Shown here piece after piece: positions 41,808 through 51,357 of a DNA stretch of 64,000 bases. The translations under genes and the position numbers were made by a program. Source of the stretch: Actinomycetales bacterium (GTDB lineage: Bacteria > Actinomycetota > Actinomycetes > Mycobacteriales > Micromonosporaceae). Under the pieces are notes generated by a model. That model was not told the DNA's origin. It saw only the letters and a list, made by a program, of their open reading frames with translations, and searched no databases. The stretch spans positions 1 to 64,000 of the forward strand of contig PKFB01000058.1 in the NCBI GenBank assembly GCA_002919305.1, in the 5' to 3' direction. Each line of letters opens with the position of its first letter. The stretch's first letter is position 1.

Positions 41808-43381
41808 CCCGTCGCAAGACCATCGGCCGCGTCACCTTCGTTGGTGGCGGACCCGGCGATCCCGGTCTGTTGACTCGCCGGGCGTACGACGCCATCGCCT
41901 CGGCCGACCACATTCTCTATGACCGTGCCGTGCCCGACGCTCTTCTGACGGCGGTGCGTGAGCACGCCCGCGCCGACGTCCAGATCAGCCCGGCCGAAGG
42001 CGCGCCCGGAGACGTGGCCAAGGTGCTGCTGTCGGCGGCGCGTTCTGGCCTGCAGGCGGTCCGTCTGGTCTCCGGCGATCCGTTCGGACACGACGGGGTG
42101 ATCAAGGAGGTGCAGGCGGTCGCGCGTACCGCTGTGCCCTTCGATGTGCTGCCCGGGCTCAGCCACGCCGCGGCCGTGACCACCTACGCCGGTCTGCCTC
42201 TGGGCACGGTGCACACCGTAGTGACGGTCGACGATGTCGTCGGACTGAACTTCGACGCCCTGGCCGCCGCGGTCAACCACGGTTCACTGGCGGTGACCGT
42301 CGAGGCCGGTGACTTGGCCGCCATCCGGGACGGCTTGCTCGCCGCCGGAGTGGAGGGCAGCACACCGGTCGCGGTCACCGGGGACGGTACTGGTGAGACT
42401 CAGCACACCACCGTGTCCACGGTCGACAGCTTCGTGGAGGCGGCGCTCGGGTTCACCGGTCGGGTGGTGCTCACCCTGGGCGCGGGCGTCGCTCAGAAGG
42501 ACAAGCTCGGCTGGTGGGAGAACCGGCCGCTGTACGGCTGGAAGGTGCTGGTCCCGCGGACCAAGGAGCAGGCCGGCGCGATGAGCCGGCGCCTGCGGGT
42601 CTACGGCGCGGTTCCCTGCGAGGTGCCCACGATCGCGGTGGAGCCACCACGGACCCCAGCGCAGATGGAGCGGGCGATCAAGGGTCTGGTGGACGGCCGG
42701 TACGCGTGGGTGGTCTTCACCTCCACCAACGCGGTCCGGGCGGTCTGGGAGAAGTTCTCCGAGCACGGTCTGGACGCCCGTCACTTCGGCGGTGTGAAGA
42801 TCGCCTGCATCGGCGAGGTCACCGCCGACGCGGTGCGGGCGTTCGGTATCCAACCGGAGCTGATTCCCAGCGGGGAGCAGACCAGCGAGGGCCTGCTGGC
42901 TGACTTCCCGCCGCACGACCCGATCCTCGACCCGGTCGGTCGGGTGCTGCTGCCGCGCGCGGACATCGCGACGGAGACCCTGGCGGCCGGCCTGATCGAG
43001 CGGGGGTGGGAGGTCGACGACGTCACCGCGTACCGCACCGTGCGGGCCGCGCCACCGCCGGCTGAGATCCGCGACGCCATCAAGAGCGGGGGGTTTGACG
43101 CGGTTCTGTTTACCTCCTCCTCCACCGTGCGTAACCTGGTGGGGATCGCTGGTAAGCCGCACGCCCGGACCGTGGTGGCCTGCATCGGCCCGAAGACCGC
43201 CGAGACCGCTCGGGAGTTTGGTCTGCGGGTCGATGTGCAGCCCGAGAACGCCAGCGTGCCGGACCTGGTTGAGGCGTTGGCACAGTACGCCGTGGAGTTG
43301 CGGGAGAAGCTCGCCGCGATGCCGCCTAAGCAGCGGCGGGGCTCCAAGGTGCAGGGGCCGACGGCGCTTCGGTTCCGCTGA
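41804..43381 (+). CDS. hemD: Fused uroporphyrinogen-III C-methyltransferase / uroporphyrinogen-III synthase
   Basis: 525 residues. Residues 1-245 are a SAM uroporphyrin methylase-like domain (VTFVGGGPGDPGLLTRRAYDAI; ADHILYDRAV; VRLVSGDPFGHDG; PGLSHAAAV). Residues about 250-505 are uroporphyrinogen-III synthase (GWKVLVPRTKEQAGAMSRRL; WVVFTSTNAVRAV; FDAVLFTSSSTVRNLV; VVACIGPKTAETA). The fusion is usual in actinobacteria. A free methylase domain could direct precorrin-2 to siroheme or B12, and the synthase closes the macrocycle for heme. Overlaps hemC by 4 bases. Confidence 0.95.
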   Translation: MTRRKTIGRVTFVGGGPGDPGLLTRRAYDAIASADHILYDRAVPDALLTAVREHARADVQISPAEGAPGDVAKVLLSAARSGLQAVRLVSGDPFGHDGVIKEVQAVARTAVPFDVLPGLSHAAAVTTYAGLPLGTVHTVVTVDDVVGLNFDALAAAVNHGSLAVTVEAGDLAAIRDGLLAAGVEGSTPVAVTGDGTGETQHTTVSTVDSFVEAALGFTGRVVLTLGAGVAQKDKLGWWENRPLYGWKVLVPRTKEQAGAMSRRLRVYGAVPCEVPTIAVEPPRTPAQMERAIKGLVDGRYAWVVFTSTNAVRAVWEKFSEHGLDARHFGGVKIACIGEVTADAVRAFGIQPELIPSGEQTSEGLLADFPPHDPILDPVGRVLLPRADIATETLAAGLIERGWEVDDVTAYRTVRAAPPPAEIRDAIKSGGFDAVLFTSSSTVRNLVGIAGKPHARTVVACIGPKTAETAREFGLRVDVQPENASVPDLVEALAQYAVELREKLAAMPPKQRRGSKVQGPTALRFR

Positions 43382-43423
43382 TCGGTGACCCGGGCTTCCC
43401 GCACGGACCGGAAAGGAGGGCAG

Positions 43424-44428
43424 ATGAGTACGCCCGGACCACTCGGCGCGTTCCCCGCGGTACGCCCGCGCCGGTTGCGCCGCACCGCGGCGCTCCGTCG
43501 GTTGGTGGAGGAGGTCCGACTCTCCCCGGCCGATCTGGTCTTGCCGATGTTCGTGCGGGAAGGGTTAACCGAGCCACGCCCCTTACGTTCGATGCCGGGG
43601 GTGGTGCAGCACACCCGCGACTCACTGCGTAAGGCGGCTGTGGAGGCCGTGCAGGCGGGGGTCGGTGGATTGATGTTGTTCGGAGTGCCCGAGCATAAAG
43701 ACGAGATCGGTTCGGGCGCCACCGACCCCGCCGGCATCCTCAATGTGGCCTTGGCCGACGTCAGGGCGGAGGTCGGCGACGCCACTGTGATCATGAGTGA
43801 CCTGTGCCTGGATGAGTTCACCTCACACGGGCACTGTGGCGTGCTGGCTCCCGACGGCACCGTCGACAACGACGCCACCTTGCGTCGGTACGCCGAGATG
43901 GCGGTGGCGCAGGCGCAGGCGGGCGCCCACGTGCTGGGGTTGTCGGGGATGATGGACGGCCAGGTCGCGGCGGTGCGTCAGGCGCTGGATCAGGCCGGGT
44001 ACCCGGAGCTAGCGGTGTTGGCGTACGCGGCGAAGTACGCGTCGGCGGCCTACGGACCGTTCCGGGAGGCCGTGGAGTCGTCGCTGCGCGGTGACCGGCG
44101 TACCTATCAGCAGGATCCCCCCAATCTCCGGGAGGCCCTGCGGGAGGTGGCGTTGGACGTGGCCGAGGGCGCGGACATCGTCATGGTCAAGCCGGCTCTG
44201 CTGTACCTGGATGTGGTGCGGGCCGTGCGGGAGGCCGTGGATGTCCCCGTCGCGGCCTACCAGATCTCCGGCGAGTACGCCATGGTGGAGGCGGCGGCCG
44301 CCAACGGGTGGCTCAACCGGGAACAGATGATCATGGAGACGCTCACCTCGATCCGACGGGCCGGCGCCCAGATCATCCTGACTTATTGGGCTGTCGAGGT
44401 GGCCGGCTGGCTGCGCTCCCGGTCCTGA
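43424..44428 (+). CDS. hemB: Delta-aminolevulinic acid dehydratase (porphobilinogen synthase)
   Basis: Condenses two aminolevulinates to porphobilinogen. 334 residues from ATG 43424 (GAAAGGAGG upstream). The metal loop reads [14 protein letters not shown]: Zn enzymes have Cys at all three positions (CxC...C), Mg enzymes have none of them; here Cys-Asp-Cys, a mixed type seen in actinobacteria. Catalytic lysines are in YAAKYASA and MVKPALLY. Its stop lies inside a 14-base tandem repeat. Order hemA-C-D-B is as in mycobacteria. Confidence 0.97.
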   Translation: MSTPGPLGAFPAVRPRRLRRTAALRRLVEEVRLSPADLVLPMFVREGLTEPRPLRSMPGVVQHTRDSLRKAAVEAVQAGVGGLMLFGVPEHKDEIGSGATDPAGILNVALADVRAEVGDATVIMSDLCLDEFTSHGHCGVLAPDGTVDNDATLRRYAEMAVAQAQAGAHVLGLSGMMDGQVAAVRQALDQAGYPELAVLAYAAKYASAAYGPFREAVESSLRGDRRTYQQDPPNLREALREVALDVAEGADIVMVKPALLYLDVVRAVREAVDVPVAAYQISGEYAMVEAAAANGWLNREQMIMETLTSIRRAGAQIILTYWAVEVAGWLRSRS

Positions 44429-44456
44429 GCTCCCGGTATTGAGCTCCCGGTCCTGA
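44415..44456 (+). repeat. Three tandem copies of a 14-base unit at the hemB stop
   Basis: GCTCCCGGTCCTGA at 44415-44428 and 44443-44456 are identical; the copy between, GCTCCCGGTATTGA (44429-44442), differs at two positions. The first copy contains the hemB stop codon and each copy ends in TGA. Confidence 0.85.
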
Positions 44457-44511
44457 ATCGGACTGGTCCTGAGTCGGGCTGGCCGCCGGGTGACGGTCGA
44501 GGACGGGCGGC

Positions 44512-45582
44512 TCAGGACACCGCGCCCAAGCGGGAGATCAGCCGGGAGGTCGTGGTCTCGTACTCATACCACTCCCGGTCCCGGACGTAGCCCAGTTCGG
44601 CGTTGACCTGCGCCTGGGGCTCGTACTCCCCGTTTTGCCAGGTCTGGATGTCGACCAGCTGCGGTTCGGTCTGCTGCAAGCCCAACAGCATCCGCGACTT
44701 CATCGCCAGGGCCAACCCGTAGCCGCGGTGACGCGGGAGCACCAGGGTGTCGTATTCGTCGCCGCGTGCCGGCCGTTGGGCCGGCACCACCAGTTCGGTG
44801 AGGCCCGCTACCTGCCCGGTCGGGTTGTGGATCGCCAGGACGACGTGCGGGCGCAGGCCCCGGCGGTGCAGCGTGTCCAGACTGGCGGACAGGCGCTTCG
44901 CCTCCGCCGCGACGGTGGCCTCGTCCACGGTGTGTTCCCCGGCCGTCAGGTAACGGAGCATGCTTTTGGCCTCCGCGTACGCGGGGAGCAGATCGGCGGG
45001 TGGCCCGCCCTGGAAGTATTCGATCCGGTAGCCGGAGACCACCTGCGCCACGGCGCGTCGGACACGGGACCAGTCGACGCGGTCCAACCGCAGCAGGTAA
45101 CGCACCTCGACAACGACCCGTTCAAAGCCGCACGCCTCGTAAAAGGGCACCGCGGCGGTGCCGGAAACCACCTCAGCGCTGAGGGTTTGGCGCCCTTCAC
45201 CGTGCGCCCGCCAAGCGGCGGTGGTGAGCAAGGCCCGCCCGATGCCCCGGCGTTGGAAGCGGGGTGGCACGAGCACATCCACTACGCAGGTGCCGCTGTC
45301 CGCTGGCAACAGCAAGCTAGCGGTGCCGCACACCGTATCCGCGTTCTCACCTGAGGCGTGCCACCCGGCCGGCTCGGCGTCCCCGACGGGCTCCTGGGCG
45401 TAGGCGAGCCAGTGGATGCGGCGCTCTCCGGGGGCGGCCAGGTACAGGTACTCGCGGAGCAGCTGGTTACCCCAGGTCGGCTCGTCGGGGATGTCGTGGG
45501 CGAACACCTCGTTGAGTATGTGCAGCCAGCCGTCGAGCTCCTGCTCTGACGCGTTGGCTGGTTCCCACTCGTGCACCCTCAC
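44512..45582 (-). CDS. GNAT-family N-acetyltransferase, two-domain
   Basis: 356 residues. The first GNAT domain (about 1-170) has the acetyl-CoA loop VVDVLVPPRFQRRGIGRALL; the second (about 190-350) has TLVLPRHRGYGLALAMKSRML. This two-copy arrangement also occurs in mycothiol synthase (MshD), which acetylates GlcN-Ins-Cys; no independent evidence ties this gene to that function and the match is not close. Substrate unknown. Convergent with hemB. Confidence 0.82.
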   Translation of the reverse strand: MRVHEWEPANASEQELDGWLHILNEVFAHDIPDEPTWGNQLLREYLYLAAPGERRIHWLAYAQEPVGDAEPAGWHASGENADTVCGTASLLLPADSGTCVVDVLVPPRFQRRGIGRALLTTAAWRAHGEGRQTLSAEVVSGTAAVPFYEACGFERVVVEVRYLLRLDRVDWSRVRRAVAQVVSGYRIEYFQGGPPADLLPAYAEAKSMLRYLTAGEHTVDEATVAAEAKRLSASLDTLHRRGLRPHVVLAIHNPTGQVAGLTELVVPAQRPARGDEYDTLVLPRHRGYGLALAMKSRMLLGLQQTEPQLVDIQTWQNGEYEPQAQVNAELGYVRDREWYEYETTTSRLISRLGAVS

Positions 45583-45748
45583 GAGACATGCTTACCGGAA
45601 GTGCCCGGTCTAACGCGATAGGTCGTCAGCTTTTCGAAAGTTGCTCCTCGAGGAGTTTCACACTCGGTTTGTCTCTGTTTCCGTTGCGTGCAGGTTTACG
45701 CTGCGAAGCAGCTGGACCGTTGACGGCTGCCTGAGGCTGCCGATGGTC

Positions 45749-46579
45749 TTATGACAGGCGACCGGCCTCGATGATGCGCTGTAGGAAGCGGCGGGTTCGC
45801 GCCTCGACCGGGTCCCCCAACACCTGCTCGGGAGGCCCTTGTTCCAAGATCCGGCCACCCTCCAGGAAACACACCCGGTCGGCGACCTGGCGGGCGAAAC
45901 CCATTTCATGAGTGGCGATCACCATCGTCATGCCCTCGTTTTTCAGGTCCCGGATCATCGTCAGCACTTCACCGACCAGCTCCGGGTCCAGCGCGGAGGT
46001 CACCTCATCCAGCAACAACAGTCTGGGCGAGTTGATGAGGGTACGCACGATCGCCACGCGCTGCTGCTGTCCACCGGACAGCCGATCTGGGTATTCGTGT
46101 GCCTTGTCCGCCAACCCCACCCGCTTTAGCAGCGCCATGGCCTTCTCCCGCGCGGTGGCCCGCGGCACCTTGTGCACCCGCTCCGGCGCCAAGGTGATGT
46201 TCTCCAGCACGGTCATGTGCGGGAACAGGTTGAAGGCCTGGAACACCATGCCGATCCGCTGCCGTACCCGGTCCGGGTTTACCTGAGGGGCGGTGATGTG
46301 CTCACCATCCAGATGGATGGTGCCGTCATCGATGGGCTCCAGCAGGTTGACGCAGCGCAGCAGCGTGGATTTCCCCGAGCCCGAGGCGCCAATGAGCACC
46401 ACCACGTCGTGCTCGGCGACATCCAGGTCCAGATCACGTAGGACCAGATTGCCGCGGAACGATTTGCGGATTCCGCGGCACCGCAGGACCAGGCCGGAGA
46501 AGTCATCGGCGTCGGGACGGTCACCCGGGCCCGGGTCGGAGCGGGGAGTGGTGGGGGAGATCGGCTCAGATGTGGTCAT
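45749..46579 (-). CDS. Polar amino-acid ABC transporter ATP-binding protein
   Basis: 276 residues. Walker A LIGASGSGKSTLLRCVNLL, Q-loop GMVFQAFNLFPHMTVL, signature LSGGQQQRVAIVR, Walker B LLLLDEVTSALDP and H-loop ATHEMGFARQVADRV. The pattern is of the GlnQ/HisP (PAAT) family. Overlaps the permease gene by 4 bases. The N-terminus carries about 35 disordered residues. Together with the two genes upstream it is an importer of polar amino acids; the exact substrate cannot be read from sequence. Confidence 0.93.
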   Translation of the reverse strand: MTTSEPISPTTPRSDPGPGDRPDADDFSGLVLRCRGIRKSFRGNLVLRDLDLDVAEHDVVVLIGASGSGKSTLLRCVNLLEPIDDGTIHLDGEHITAPQVNPDRVRQRIGMVFQAFNLFPHMTVLENITLAPERVHKVPRATAREKAMALLKRVGLADKAHEYPDRLSGGQQQRVAIVRTLINSPRLLLLDEVTSALDPELVGEVLTMIRDLKNEGMTMVIATHEMGFARQVADRVCFLEGGRILEQGPPEQVLGDPVEARTRRFLQRIIEAGRLS

Positions 46580-47466
46580 CGGGCGCCCTCCGCGGATTGA
46601 CGACGCGCGGCCCGCAGCGTCACCCAGTCGGTCACCGCGATCAGCGGGATGGCCAGCAGGATGAACAGTACGCCGGCGACGACATAGGGAGTGAAGTTGT
46701 AGGACTGGGCGGTTTCGATCTGCGCGGCACGGATCGCGTCGATCGGGCCAGCCAGTGAGATCAACCCGACGTCCTTCTGCAGCGCGACCATGTCGTTAAG
46801 CAACGGCGGACTCACCCGTCGGATGGCCTGCGGCAGCACCACATGGCGCATGGTCTGCCGGTAGGTCAGGCCCAGGGAACGAGCCGCGGCGACCTGGCTG
46901 GGATGGATCGATTCGATGCCGGCCCGGAACACCTCGGCCAGGTATGCGCCGTAGGTGATCACCAGGGCGATTCCGCCCAACACCAGTACGCTTGGCGTAC
47001 CCGACAACCGCAGCCCAGGCACCCCGAAGACCAGCAGGTACAGCACGATGATTAGCGGGGCGCCCCGGAAACCGTAGGTGTACAAGGTGGCTAACGCGCG
47101 TAGCGGGAAGAACACCGGGCCGCGTAACGTCCGGGCCAGCGCGGTGAGCAGCCCGACGGTCAACGCCCCGATCGCACAGCCCACCAGCAGCCGGAGGTTC
47201 AGCCACAGGCCCTCAGCGACGGCGGGGAGGGCGTCGAGCGCGACCTCAGCGTTGAAGAAGGTCTGCTTGACCCGTTCCCAACCGGGTGATCCGGTGATCA
47301 CCAGGACCAGCGTCACCCCGACGACGGCGGTCGAGATCGTGGCGATGACAAACGAGCGGAAAGTCTGACGGCGTCGGTAAGCCTCCCGCTCACGTTGCCA
47401 CACACTGGGGTGATATTCGGTGGGTGGCTCTAAGCCACCCACCTCGAGAGTCTTGTGAGCAGTCAC
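46576..47466 (-). CDS. Polar amino-acid ABC transporter permease
   Basis: 296 residues. Membrane segments include FVIATISTAVVGVTLVLVITG, LLVGCAIGALTVGLLTALA and LIIVLYLLVFGVPG; the EAA loop is AARSLGLTYRQTMRHVVLPQAIRR, diagnostic of binding-protein-dependent permeases. Start GTG at 47466 lies inside a 17-base tandem duplication; a GTG at 47445 is an alternative. Its stop overlaps the ATPase start. Confidence 0.92.
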   Translation of the reverse strand: MTAHKTLEVGGLEPPTEYHPSVWQREREAYRRRQTFRSFVIATISTAVVGVTLVLVITGSPGWERVKQTFFNAEVALDALPAVAEGLWLNLRLLVGCAIGALTVGLLTALARTLRGPVFFPLRALATLYTYGFRGAPLIIVLYLLVFGVPGLRLSGTPSVLVLGGIALVITYGAYLAEVFRAGIESIHPSQVAAARSLGLTYRQTMRHVVLPQAIRRVSPPLLNDMVALQKDVGLISLAGPIDAIRAAQIETAQSYNFTPYVVAGVLFILLAIPLIAVTDWVTLRAARRQSAEGAR

Positions 47467-47493
47467 GTCAGTTCAGCAGTCACGTCAGTTCAG
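47460..47493 (-). repeat. 17-base tandem duplication at the binding-protein/permease junction
   Basis: On this strand CAGTCACGTCAGTTCAG occurs twice in a row (47460-47476 and 47477-47493). Both copies carry the complement of GTGAC and TGA, so the duplication has created two possible GTG starts and stops between the two leftward genes. Confidence 0.9.
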
Positions 47494-48358
47494 GAGCGCC
47501 GGCGGTCTGACCCAGCCACCGCTCCTCAAGCTCGGCCAGGGTGCCGTTCTCACGGAGCGCATCCACTGCTTGGCTGACACAGTCGGTCAGCGGAGAGTTC
47601 AGGTCCAGCACGAGGCCGAACTGTTCCTGCTGACCGTCCAGCGGGGGCAGCTGACCCACGATGATGCCGTTGGTCAGCTCAGCAGAGGTCATGTAGAAGG
47701 CCGTGGGGAGATCCACCACGAGTCCGTCGATGGTGCCGTTTTCCAGCGCTTGGCGGGCGTCGTCGTTGGTGTTGAACACCGACGGTTCGACGTTGGGCTG
47801 GATCAGGTCGGTGATCGCCTGGTAGCTGGTGGTCCCCACCTGGGCACCCAGCCGGGCGTCGGCCAGCTCGGCGAGCGTGGTGGCGCCCGCGATCGGCGAG
47901 GTCTCCACGGTGATCACGGCCTGCCGCACGTCGTAGTACGGCGAGGAGAAGTCCACGGCGTTGCGGCGTTCCTCGGTGATGGAGAACTGGTTGATGTCGA
48001 AGTCGAAGTCCTTCGGGCCAGGCGCGATCGCGTTGTTGAAGGTGACCGTGATCCATTCCACCTGGTCTTCACTGAAGCCCAGTTCCTCGGCGACCGCGTA
48101 CGCCACCGCCGACTCGAATCCCTGGCCGTTGCTGGGGTCGTTATCGATGAACCACGGCGGGTAGGCGGGGGAGTCGGTTCCGATGGTCAGAATGCCGTCC
48201 CGCTTGGTTTGCAGGTTCTCTGGGGAGCACTCCGAACCCGACGCGGAGGTGTCGGGTTCGTCATCGGATTCATCGGCGGGCGCGCATGCTGTGACGGCCG
48301 ACAGCGCCACCGCGAGGCTGACCGCGGCGGCTACGCGCGCTGGCCTGGGCAGAAACAT
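47480..48358 (-). CDS. Polar amino-acid ABC transporter substrate-binding lipoprotein
   Basis: 292 residues from ATG 48358 (GAGGAGT upstream). Lipobox at AVTAC, so the mature protein is anchored by Cys and faces the outside. Two-lobed PBP type II fold: GILTIGTDSPAYPPWFIDN, FDFDINQFSITEERRNAVDFSSPYY, LGAQVGTTSYQAI and GTLAELEERWLG match the glutamine/glutamate-binding family. It is the first gene of the operon and its promoter should lie in the 280 bases to the right. Confidence 0.93.
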   Translation of the reverse strand: MFLPRPARVAAAVSLAVALSAVTACAPADESDDEPDTSASGSECSPENLQTKRDGILTIGTDSPAYPPWFIDNDPSNGQGFESAVAYAVAEELGFSEDQVEWITVTFNNAIAPGPKDFDFDINQFSITEERRNAVDFSSPYYDVRQAVITVETSPIAGATTLAELADARLGAQVGTTSYQAITDLIQPNVEPSVFNTNDDARQALENGTIDGLVVDLPTAFYMTSAELTNGIIVGQLPPLDGQQEQFGLVLDLNSPLTDCVSQAVDALRENGTLAELEERWLGQTAGAPELT

Positions 48359-48641
48359 GGAGGGGACTCCTCGGTGATCAATCAATATGGTGAACGGTTA
48401 TGAGCCGGCGTCACTCACCCGGCGTGAGGCGACCGGGACCGAACCGGATGGGGCACACCGTGCCGCCAGCCAGCCCAGCATAGGTACAGGTTATTGCGAT
48501 CTTGTGAATCTCCGTGTTCGTTCCGCCTGGTGAGAGGCGCGAACGGGCTAAATGCTGTTCATGGCCGCACACGGAGAAGCGCATCGGATCCGTGGCGTAT
48601 CGACGCGAGAGGGGAAGTCCCGGACAGGCTGCCCGGACGGC

Positions 48642-49649
48642 TCAACGGAGGTTATGGCTGGCCCGACCGTACTCATCCGCGGCGTTGAATACATCACGAA
48701 CGTACTGCTCCAGGTTGTTGTAGGACAGAATCGCCTCTCGCCAATCTTCTCCGTTGGAGAGGTCGCGGTTGTTAGCGCACAGGTAACGGGCGGCGGCTAA
48801 GGCGGCGTCGTCGATGTCATACGGATCGGCCTGCCCGTCCTGATCCCCGTCGACGCCCCAGCGTTCCCAGGTGGTCGGAATGAACTGCATCGGGCCCACT
48901 GCCCGGTCATACACCGGATCGTTGTCGAGTCGACCGTCGTCGGTGTCCAGGATTCGCATCCGCTGCGGTCCACCGTCCAGCGGCAGTCCCACGACCGGTG
49001 GACGGGAACGACCGTCCAGCAGGAGTTCTGCACCGTTGAAACGGCCGTGGTTGGACTCGATCCGGCCGATACCCGCCAGGGTGGTCCAGGACAGCCGGCA
49101 CTCCGGCTGGATCTGCTGCATCGTCAGCTCGGCGTACCCGTACGCCTGTAACGCCACACGAGGAATGCCGATCGGCTCCAGGCGGGCCGCCCACGCAGCC
49201 AGGGCGTCCTGGGGGCGTGCCAGTGGAGTAGAGGGTGTGTCGAGTTCGCTGGGGCTGGAGGGCAGGATCTCATCGGGAGATAACTCCTCCTCCCCTATCT
49301 GGGGGCCGCTGTACGGGTCTCGTCCGATGGTGGGGATGTCCGGTTGGAGACTCTCCTCGGCGGTGCGGTCAACCGGTTCGGCGGAGGGTACGACGTACAG
49401 GGCTGTATAGACGATCGCGCCGAGCAGGGCGAGGGTGGCGAAGGTCTGCAGGGTTAACCGCCCTCCCGGACGGCGCCCCCACGCCACCAGCCGAGCGGCT
49501 AAACGTCCCGGTGCGGTTGCACACCACACCAGCACTCGGCGGACCCTCCCCGGAGTGGGGTCACGGTGCTCCTCTTGCTGCTCCTCGTGGGAAGGGTGAG
49601 GCGTTTCATCATCGGCGCGGCGGCTTCGTCTGGGTAGGAGCCGTGGCAT
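48642..49649 (-). CDS. Membrane-anchored lytic transglycosylase-like protein
   Basis: 335 residues from ATG 49649 (upstream alternatives at 49670 and 49676 add a few residues). A basic cytoplasmic N-terminus, one membrane helix (LQTFATLALLGAIVYTALYVV, about 68-88), an acidic linker and a C-terminal SLT-2 domain: AGIGRIESNHGRFNGAELL has the catalytic Glu; YDRAVGPMQFIPTTW and ALAAARYLCANNRDL are the other conserved blocks. It cleaves peptidoglycan glycan strands outside the membrane. The domain is of the MltB/SleB-like type common in actinobacteria. Confidence 0.88.
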   Translation of the reverse strand: MPRLLPRRSRRADDETPHPSHEEQQEEHRDPTPGRVRRVLVWCATAPGRLAARLVAWGRRPGGRLTLQTFATLALLGAIVYTALYVVPSAEPVDRTAEESLQPDIPTIGRDPYSGPQIGEEELSPDEILPSSPSELDTPSTPLARPQDALAAWAARLEPIGIPRVALQAYGYAELTMQQIQPECRLSWTTLAGIGRIESNHGRFNGAELLLDGRSRPPVVGLPLDGGPQRMRILDTDDGRLDNDPVYDRAVGPMQFIPTTWERWGVDGDQDGQADPYDIDDAALAAARYLCANNRDLSNGEDWREAILSYNNLEQYVRDVFNAADEYGRASHNLR

Positions 49650-49944
49650 ACCGATGAGTATCCCCCACATCGACACGTTGGCCCATGTTGATCATGGTGC
49701 CGTGGAGGCGCGGAGCCAGTGGGAGAAGCCGATCCAGCGAGGCGGTGAAAAAGCCCACACCTGACAGCCATGTCGGCGTTGGGTGTGCGTGGGCCGAGAG
49801 CGCGGGCGGAGTCGGCGGGAACGCCCTTCTCAGGGTGGTGAGAGGGCGTGGATGTCCCATGAACGTGTGATCGAGGGCGTCTGGCTCTTGCGGAATATCT
49901 AGTTGGCCGATAGGAAAAGCCTACAACCTCCAGGAGGCATGTCT
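49650..49944. other. Divergent gap between the transglycosylase and SBP56 genes
   Basis: Nearly 300 bases. Apart from the ribosome-binding site CAGGAGG (49931-49937) I see no clear operator or structured RNA. Confidence 0.4.
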
Positions 49945-51351
49945 ATGGCGCTCTGGAAACCAGATCCCACCTTCTATCCCTCCCCGCGGGAGGCCGTCGC
50001 CGCACCCGCTGAAGAATTAGCGTATGTCGCGGCTTATGACCGTTCAGCAACAAAACCGGATGCAATCGCGGTCATCGATGTAGCTCCCGACTCGTCCAGT
50101 TACGGCCAGGTTGTAGGTTGGACCGAACTGCCGTACACCGGAGACGAGCTCCACCATTTCGGGTGGAACGCGTGCAGCAGCGCGCTGTGCCCCTATGCCC
50201 CCCACCCGCACGTTGAGCGGCGCTACCTCATCGTTCCTGGACTGCGCTCCTCCCGTACCTACGTTTTGGACACCAAGCCGGACCCGCGGCAGCCCACTCT
50301 GGTCAAGACGATCAGCGCGGAGGAGCTGGCGACCCGAGCCGGTTACTCGCGTCCCCACACGGTCCACTGCGGCCCAGAGGGGATCTATCTGTCGGCACTG
50401 GGCGGGGCCAACGGGCAGGACGGCCCGGGTGGTGTGGCGTTGCTGGACCACACCTCGTTCGAGGTCCTCGGACGGTGGGAGGTCGACCGGGGCCCGCAGT
50501 ACTTCGCCTACGACGTGTGGTGGCACCTGGGCCACGACGTGCTGGTCACCAGCGAATGGGGTACGCCCTCCATGATCGAGGACGGCGTGGTCGGCGAGTT
50601 ACTGCTGGGCCGCAAGTACGGACACGCACTGCACTTCTGGGACCTGCGTAAGCGTCGGCACCTGCAGCGTGTGGACCTTGGCGATCAGCACCAGATGGTT
50701 CTCGAACTGCGTCCCGCGCACGACCCGACCAAGGAGTACGGCTTCGTCGGGGTCGCGGTGAACGTGGAGAACCTGTCGGCCTCGGTCTGGGCGTGGTACC
50801 GGGAAGGCAGCCAGTGGGCGGTCCGGAAAGTGATCGAAGTTCCGGCCGAGCCGGCGGACCCCGAAAAGCTCCCTCCGATCCTGAAGCCCTTCGGAGCGGT
50901 GCCCCCGCTGATCACCGACATCAACCTGTCGGTCGACGACCGTTTCCTGTACGTCTCCGCGTGGGGTACTGGACAGCTGCTCCAGTATGACGTGAGCGAC
51001 CCGTTCTCTCCCGTGCTGACCGGTGAGGTCCGGCTGGGCGGGATCGTGACGCGCCAGGCGCACCCCAGCGCGCCGGATGAGCCGCTGGCCGGCGGACCCC
51101 AGATGGTGGAGGTGAGCCGGGACGGGCGTCGGATCTACCTCACCAACTCCCTGTACGGCGCCTGGGACGACCAGTTCTACCCCGACGGGGTAGGCGCGTG
51201 GCTGGCCAAGATCGAGACCGACCCGGCGTCGGGCGGTCTGACGGTGGACCCCAACTTCTTCCCGCACGGCGATCAGTTCCGTGGGCTGCGGGTTCACCAG
51301 ACGCGGCTGTCGGGAGGAGACTCCTCCTCGGACTCCTACTGCTACCCCTGA
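49945..51351 (+). CDS. Selenium-binding protein SBP56 / methanethiol oxidase family
   Basis: 468 residues from ATG 49945 (CAGGAGG, spacing 7; the ATG at 49939 is too close). Beta-propeller of the SBP56 family: DPTFYPSPREAVAAPAEELAYVA at the start, HFGWNACSSALCPYAPH with two Cys, SRPHTVHCGPEGIYLSALGG, LGHDVLVTSEWGTP, GKYGHALHFWDL and a C-terminal HGDQFRGLRVHQTRL. Bacterial members include methanethiol oxidase (MtoX), a copper enzyme that yields formaldehyde, H2S and H2O2. The next gene, a His-rich membrane protein, could supply the metal. Activity is inferred. Confidence 0.9.
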   Translation: MALWKPDPTFYPSPREAVAAPAEELAYVAAYDRSATKPDAIAVIDVAPDSSSYGQVVGWTELPYTGDELHHFGWNACSSALCPYAPHPHVERRYLIVPGLRSSRTYVLDTKPDPRQPTLVKTISAEELATRAGYSRPHTVHCGPEGIYLSALGGANGQDGPGGVALLDHTSFEVLGRWEVDRGPQYFAYDVWWHLGHDVLVTSEWGTPSMIEDGVVGELLLGRKYGHALHFWDLRKRRHLQRVDLGDQHQMVLELRPAHDPTKEYGFVGVAVNVENLSASVWAWYREGSQWAVRKVIEVPAEPADPEKLPPILKPFGAVPPLITDINLSVDDRFLYVSAWGTGQLLQYDVSDPFSPVLTGEVRLGGIVTRQAHPSAPDEPLAGGPQMVEVSRDGRRIYLTNSLYGAWDDQFYPDGVGAWLAKIETDPASGGLTVDPNFFPHGDQFRGLRVHQTRLSGGDSSSDSYCYP

Positions 51352-51357
51352 TCCGGA

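Noticed and set aside
49650-49944. Cyclic-di-AMP riboswitch before the transglycosylase
   Set aside because: The conserved motifs of that riboswitch were not found.
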